NCBI RefSeq assembly: GCF_937616625.2
Contig: NC_065575.1
Coordinates: 33,293,001 to 33,357,000, forward strand
Source: Mercurialis annua
Lineage: Eukaryota; Streptophyta; Magnoliopsida; Malpighiales; Euphorbiaceae
Direction of reading: 5' to 3'
Length of the DNA stretch: 64,000 nucleotides
Under the pieces are notes generated by a model that ran no database searches, was not told where the DNA came from, and saw nothing but the letters and a program-made list of their open reading frames with translations. The translations under genes and the position numbers were made by a program. Of the stretch, positions 57,988-64,000 are shown in pieces. Positions within the stretch are counted from its first letter, which is position 1, and each line of letters begins with the position of its first letter.

Positions 57988-59775
57988 ATCGCCATGGTCA
58001 CGGTCTATGGACTTTATGTCCTCCTTAATCATAATATTCTCCATGCAAGCATGAAAAATAGCAACATTGGAAAGGCGAGGCGGATTTTGAGCATCCGCCC
58101 AAGCAGCAAACCGAGGCGCCTCATCAGTAAAAGCCTCCTTAGACGATTTCTTCTTCTTGGAACGCTTGGAAGAAGCACCGACTTGGTCCTCAGCAGGACG
58201 CTTCTTACCAGCGGTGGGCAACTCCTTCAGAGAAGGATCCGAATCCTTTGAAGGAAGTGAAGAAGACTCGGGAGTCACAGAAGGCACCTGATTAGCAGCA
58301 ACAGGCGCAAGATCCACCGAATTGAGAGATGGATTCGGAACGACGGTAGGAGTGGGAGCGCCACTAGTAACCTCGCCCATACCTACACTCATATCGACAT
58401 GAAAATTGTCAAGCAAATGGTCAAGAGAAGTTGACATCTTACAAAACAGCAAACATACTAACAAAGTTAGAAAAATACCTTCTAAAGGAAGACCGCCAAA
58501 AGTATTTCACGGCGACTTAAATATTGCCCTAAAAGGACGATGTGCTTGGGCTTATTGAAGCGACAGTCCGATAATAACGACAAGGCGAAATCCTTCTCCC
58601 CATCGGTCAACTCAGGAATATCAGTAAGCGAAACTTTACTAATAGTAAAGCTCTGTGAAAAAGAAGAAAAGGAAGAATTTTGAACCAAGAAAAATTTAGG
58701 GGTCCAACCCTTTAAAGAAGACGGAAGACTAAAAAGATACCGGTTCGGTCGACCGCCAGCAAAAATAAATTCCCCGCCCTTTCGGCGGGAGAAAACATAA
58801 AAATAATTACAAAGAGCAAGTGTAGGCTCTTGCCCCCGAACCCTACAAGACTCCATAAAAGAACAAAGAAGGTGAACCGCGTTGGGATGAAGTTGACCTA
58901 AAGGAATACCTAAATTACGACAGACCTCTATGATCAAAGGTTCAAGAGGAAACCTAAGACCCGCTAACAGTTGTTCATGAAAAATTACTATCTTAGAAGA
59001 CGAATCTGTACTATGATTCTCCCGATATGATTTCCCATGTCTCAAAATAGTATATGACCATGGAAAACCAAATTCTTCAGCATAACTGATTATCTGTTCG
59101 ACAGACAGGGAACTTCAGGTATACTCTAATTCATCACGAGCACCGCGAGCCCCCTCAGTCGCTTCTGACATTTTATAATTTAAAATGGGGGGGGGGAACA
59201 AGGAATAACAACAAAATTAAGATTTCAAAAGATCAAAGAAAGGAAAAAACGAAGAACAGGAAGAACAGAAAGCAAGAATTGCAAAGAAATCCAGAAACTC
59301 AAAAACAAGAAATTAAACCAAAGGAAAGGCAAATACCTTGCAATCAAATACGCCGGATCAAAGGAAAGAAAAGGAGCAACTCGAAAACGAGGAATCTTGA
59401 AGGTAGAAAAGAAAGCCAATCAAAATTACTGAGAATTTGCTGAGATGTGATAGAGTGATCGCAAAGGAAAATGAAAGTAAAAGTGAAGGGAAAAGAGGGA
59501 AATGAACATTTATATAATCCAAGAAGGCAAAGAAGTTGAAAAGATGAAACCCTAAAATCAAGATGAATGAATGACAAATGGCGCATAAAGACACTTGTTC
59601 TTCATCCAGAAGCGGCCTCTCGCTGATAAACAACACGTGGCAAGAAAGAGAATCTTACTAAAGAAGAAAAACAACTCGCCAATATATGAAACGACTCGCC
59701 CAGAATATAAAAAGACTCAGCTACAAAAGAGTCAAAACCTACTAAGGTATGAATACCAATCGCTTCAGCTCACTT

Positions 59776-59788
59776 GTGGGGGGGCTAA
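59776..59788 (+). other. Polypurine tract, element E
   Basis: GTGGGGGGGCTAA immediately before the right LTR. It confirms that the outer E LTRs belong to a plus-strand element. Confidence 0.7.
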
Positions 59789-60388
59789 TGATGGATACTG
59801 AATCCTACGATAATTACAATGGAGCCGAGTCACAGGAGATCCATTCTCAGGTGATACCGGACTCCCGATAAAGACCTGAATATATGAGGAAGGCGACCGA
59901 ATCCCTTGAGATCCGCCGATACACCAGTGAAGACCAAATCCCTTAGGATCCGCCCAAGCGCGTTAACCTGGGATTCAGATAGATCGCCATGATCTACTAT
60001 AATATCTTTAAGTATCTTCCCATTTGGATACAATCTCCAACATGGAAAGATAAGCTCTATCTTAGGAATACGAGACTATTTAGGAAGACGTTCCTAAATA
60101 GGACTCATGTCTGAATAAGGTAGATCACGATAAATCCCCTACAAAGTAGCTCGATCCCTACAAAGTAGGATTCATTTACCTACTATGACTCTACAAGGTA
60201 TGCATTCTTCTACTATAAAAGGAGCATGAGGTATGTCTAGAATCACAATTACATTCATATACTCAAAACGCTGCTCAAAGCTCTAAACTGACTTTAGCAT
60301 CGGAGAGTTAATTGGACCACCACCGTCCGGTTAGCTTCTACCCTGTTTTGCAGGTCTCATTCACCTGTTCAAAAGGCAGACTTCATCA
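59789..60388 (+). repeat. Element E right LTR (600 bp)
   Basis: TGATGGATACTG to GACTTCATCA. Differs from the other two E LTRs by scattered substitutions and small indels (for example an extra ACGAGACTATTTAGGA stretch near 60069). TATAAAAGG box at about 60217. Confidence 0.93.
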
Positions 60389-60600
60389 TCCATCATTTGA
60401 GCAACAACATGTTGGTTATTATATAATACTTTTATTAAAATAGCTATGGTATATTATAATTATTATTACTATTATTATATTATTATATTATTAGAAATGA
60501 TAATATTATTATATATTTATAATATTTCAGTATATACATAGATATATTAAAGAATGTATAAAAATTAATAATTTATGTATGTTATTATTGATTGAAAAAT
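60389..60600. other. AT-rich spacer between E and H
   Basis: Mostly A and T with TATTATTA runs. No gene or repeat recognised. Probably the continuation of the pre-insertion sequence found left of 11790. Confidence 0.5.
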
Positions 60601-63600
60601 TGTTACGACCCGATTGTCGGATCGAGACCGGCGCTAGGGAATGGGAGTGGTTGCTCTAAAACCCTTAGTAAGCCTTAAAATAAAATTCATTTTCTCATTT
60701 AAAAACAATTGAACTTTTCTTATAAAAGTCTTCTCATATTAAATTATCTCAAAATTCACTATAAATTTTTCGCGGAATAAAAACCATTCTTTTTCAATTC
60801 CGAAACATTTTCATTCGGTCAACCATTTCATGGGACCGTCTTTCCATTTTCACAACATGTCAATTATCACAACCCTTTTCCGATACATAATAGGGCAAGA
60901 CATGCAATTCACATTTATGCCACGTTGGACCCACATTAGACTTTTCGTCTTGATGCCAACAGTTTCAAACTGTTTTCCACATTTATCTCGGTATCTCAAA
61001 TACTCGAGAGGCATCACAAAATAACATCGATAAGCATGCATTTCAAATACATAATAATAAAGCGATGAAAATAAACAGAGTTATAACGTGGCAATTCATC
61101 GCAAAACAAAAGCATGCTAAAATTTCCGTCTAACTAGACAATTCTACTGCAGCGTTACGATAGGAAATATTCACAATACCACTACACCAAAATAGAGACT
61201 TCACGGATCAAGAAAATGAAGTCTCGCAAAAAAGACAGCCTACATACCTGAAAAATGGTACAACAACGAGGTCAGATTAACTGGTGAGTTTACAACTTAC
61301 AAACACACATTAAATAATTTAACACGTTGTAAAATAGACATATTCGAATATTTACTACCGGTTTAATCACAGAAATGTAATACTTTAAATGAAATGTCAT
61401 TTCTACTCCATTTTCCTCTAAGTCTGCATACAAACTTAGGTTAATAAACTAGTCTGCTGAACCCGTACATTCGCTTGACTCTAGTTTATTTTTCCACAAT
61501 CTTTTACAACTCTAAACCGTACTTTAGGCTGTTTGCAACTTTTCTTATAGACTCAACGACCGATAACATTTCATGTTCCATGACGCCGTTAGTCCTTAAA
61601 TCAATCGGCCGAACTCTATCGTTCTATCGCCGTTAACTTGTTCGGGGTTCTAGACCGTCGTCTTAGAAACTCTCCTGCTATGTCTGAACCGTTGTCTCAA
61701 ACTTCCAGACCGTCGCCCGGATTCACACAGCACATTCCACTTTGCTCATAAAAATAAATATGCACGATTTAACTAGTGATCACATAGTCCTATTATAGCC
61801 CAAATAGGATGGCACGTTTCGTAGACTCATTCCATAATAATTTTATTTACTCAAAATAAATATACGATATATTTAAAATGCTTTATGATATTAATTTTCA
61901 CATTAAAGTAATAATAGTAATTTTATTACTTTAATGTATGCATGTAAAAATGCAAACTCACAGACTGTCGTTCCACAAATAACTTTTACGTCACGCTAAT
62001 CCACTTTTAGCTCCTCGGCATTTATTCACTCAACGCCCCGTGGATGCATTCCATCCAAGATTGACATTTCGTCAAATCTTCTAACGTTCGATAATCTCAA
62101 CGTTTCTCATCAATCCCTACGAAAATCATCGTAGCCCGTACATACGGAAAATCTTTCTACGTATCGGGTTTAATCTTAGGAATCCAATTAAATTCAAAGT
62201 TTGGTGCATTCTATACCCTTAGGTAATTTTACCATTTTACCCTTTCGAAAAAATTCTTTACTTTAAAAAATATAATCGGATCCCTCAATTTCCGTATCAC
62301 AAAATACCATTATTTTTAAATCCCACTTTCATAAAAATAATATATACATATCTTTTAATTAAAATTTTTCAATTTTAATTAAATAAAAATTAGTTAGTTT
62401 ATGTCCAACTAATTAATACCAATTCATTTAAAATATAAATCTTTTGGGTCTAAGCCCAAATTAAAAGTTTAAAAACTTAAAAACTTTTAATTAAAGCAAT
62501 TCAAGACCCCACATGCCCTCCAAGTCCATCAAAATTCCATTTAGGACATATGAGTCCTTATACTTTTAAATCTTCCAATTTAGTCCTTTTAACCAATTTT
62601 TAATTTATTAACTCACCTTTTAAATTTAACTTTGGGTCCAAACTTATTTAGTTCAAGTCTAAATAAAAAGTCCAAAGTTCTAAAGTCGAGAATCTATTAT
62701 TCGATTTTGGCCCCACTTGGCTCCGTTTACCGGCCGGTAGTGGTTCGCCGACCACTACCCCACTCTCTACCACCTATACACCAAAAGTATAACCAATCAA
62801 TTTCAAATATAATGCAATTAACACCACCAAAAATATTTAATCCCACACTTGATTAAATATCACAACATCAAATCCACATTTTGATCTACTTTAAACAATC
62901 ATGGACACACCAAATAATTTTCACTAAGATTATCAAAATAAATTTTAGTTTATTCGGCCAACACATAAAATTACCACTTAACTAATTTTTCAACAATAAA
63001 CATCACCATACCAATATTTATAACCATAGAATCAAATTAATTCTAATTTCATGCTTATCATTCAATATTTAACAAAACAATTAAAAAGCATATCTTTTTT
63101 TCCAATCTTTAAACTAATTCGGTTTATAGCTCAAATTTAACATTTAAACATTTAATCCATACAACACACAATCATGTTTTTCAATTAACATTTAACCATC
63201 AATTAAATCATACAACATTACACATCACCACTTAGCATATAAATTTTTTCAATAAAATCTCCTACTATATTCGGCCAAATTCAAATTAAATCAATACATT
63301 TTATAAATTTCTAACATCGACCACATTCCAACATATCACCCAATACAACTTAAAAAGCATAAAAATTTCTATAGAACATGCTATAATATCAATGGAAAAA
63401 TCATAAACATAATTCGGCATTTTCAACAAAATATCAAATAATTTCTATTTAAAAATTCCAATTAAATTTCACACATTTTAGCTCATATATTCAAACTTCA
63501 ACACAAAATTCCACCCTTGAACCATTTTTACAAATTTCAACAAAATAATATCCTTTTAGACCAAATCATAGTTTAACAATAATATTTATAATTTTTCCCC

Positions 63601-64000
63601 TAATTATTTCGGTATATCCTTTTAAATACCCAAAATTCAATCTTTTCCCCACTTTACATTTTTATAGCCAAAATAATTTAATTTGTAACTATCTTTAATT
63701 CATTATTTTCGGCTCCACAAAAATGTTAAATGTTCAAACTTTAAACTTTTAAACCATAGAATTTTCTTAAGAAATTTGCTCCATTTAAAACATAAAATTT
63801 TAAATCCTACTTCTTGAATTTTTCATAAAAATATTTTGGTTCCTAAATCCCAAAAATTTAACCTTTTAATTCATTCTTTTAAAACACTTGATCTTTCTCA
63901 AAATCAACTTTTAATACCCAAAAATACCCATTTTCAGCTTTTTACTTAGCTACTAAAGATTATTCAAATTCTATTTTAAAACACAACTATATAAAAGATT
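60601..64000 (-). mobile_element. Element H: minus-strand long LTR, distant relative of A/B/F (start outside window)
   Basis: On the minus strand the LTR ends GGGTCGTAACA at 60601, preceded by the family terminal block (GCTTACTAAGGGTTTTAGAG, then CCCATTCCCTAGCGCCGG). Further in are an acceptor module (AACTCACCAG, CTGACC, TTTTTCAG; AG at 61248), a diverged copy of the conserved stem-loop block (about 61773-61812) and a GC-rich hairpin (62736-62759). No LTR start or PBS is seen, so it may be a solo LTR or part of an element. From about 62800 to 64000 I see only AT-rich sequence without a protein frame. Confidence 0.7.
62736..62759. repeat. GC-rich hairpin in H LTR
   Basis: GGTAGTGGT-tcgccg-ACCACTACC: a perfect 9-bp stem and 6-base loop, next to CCGGCCGG. 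It sits at the place where A, B and F have palindrome blocks of other sequence. Confidence 0.75.

Larger units (their letters stand above)
47846..59171 (-). pseudogene. Antisense gene of element E, split by element F and broken
   Basis: Exon 1 runs from ATG 59171 to about 58479, with an early stop near 59118 and a frame break near its end. It holds the same PF04195-like domain as element C (LHPNAVHLLCSFMESCRVRG). Exon 2 starts at 58437 (basic, serine-rich), is split by element F between 57993 and 48432, and ends about 48392. Exon 3 is 48313-47846, a coiled coil ending ASLAKEVNAKFDK. The exon layout equals that of element C. Function unknown; insertion and stops make it inactive. Confidence 0.78.
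11790..60388 (+). mobile_element. Element E: old Tat/Retand-like Ty3 retrotransposon, host of the nest, internally rearranged
   Basis: Outer LTRs read on the plus strand: left LTR in two pieces (11790-11829 and 42303-42860), right LTR 59789-60388. Between them lie an inverted block of pol plus a third, inverted LTR (42861-47732) and an antisense gene (47846-59171). Insertions A and F split it. The right LTR ends in CA and is followed by TCCAT. The left LTR begins CAATGG or ATGG instead of TGATGG and is preceded by TCCA, so a damaged TSD TCCA(T) is possible. Pol holds many stops, making this the oldest layer. PBS type, polypurine tract and antisense gene resemble element C. Confidence 0.85.

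Noticed and set aside
59225..59636. Phe/Leu-rich minus-strand frames near the E right LTR
   Set aside because: Caused by A/G-rich plus-strand sequence (leader of the antisense gene); overlapping frames and no family match.
1..64000. tRNA or rRNA genes
   Set aside because: No cloverleaf-type or rRNA sequence recognised; the only tRNA-like matches are the short primer binding sites.

Overview
The window is nuclear DNA from a flowering plant, most likely a eudicot. It holds the 5' part of one host gene and, upstream of it, a nest of LTR retrotransposons about 48.6 kb long. Evidence for a plant: a multi-exon SPIKE1-type DOCK exchange factor with short AT-rich GT-AG introns, Ty3/gypsy polyproteins of the plant Tat type, and LTR elements primed by initiator-Met tRNA.

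Region 1 (1-10905, minus strand) is the N-terminal third of SPK1: 14 coding exons totalling 672 codons, a 5'-leader intron, and the first part of the DHR-1/C2 domain region. The catalytic DHR-2 half lies beyond position 1. An AT-rich upstream region follows (10906-11789).

Region 2 (11790-60388) is a nest in at least three layers. The outer element E (Tat/Retand-like) has its left LTR split by element A (11830-42302, TSD GCCGA). A's 5' LTR is split by element B (12269-22413). A's 3' LTR is split by element C (32466-42133, TSD GTTAG). E's antisense gene is split by element F (48433-57987, TSD ATCGC). A, B and F are long-LTR (2.6-3.8 kb) non-autonomous elements. They have an initiator-Met PBS and the same polypurine tract, and carry at most a decayed gag. 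C is a complete, young Tat-like element with identical-looking LTRs, one long gag-pol frame and a spliced antisense gene. C or a relative could supply enzymes to E-type copies. The autonomous partner of A/B/F is not in the window.

Region 3 (60389-64000) is AT-rich sequence followed by the minus-strand end of another long LTR (H), a distant relative of A, B and F.

Main observations: (i) E carries an inverted LTR-pol block whose two junctions are exact LTR termini flanked by an inverted 5-bp duplication, the signature expected of integrase-mediated autointegration; (ii) C's polyprotein is interrupted by two stop-free, in-frame segments with intron hallmarks; (iii) the LTRs of A, B, F and H share an architecture of leader, splice donor, GC-rich palindrome block, conserved stem-loop block and splice acceptor, although the palindromes differ in sequence; (iv) A, B and F share a conserved internal hairpin; (v) the deletion that removed B's right end left filler DNA copied from nearby sequence.
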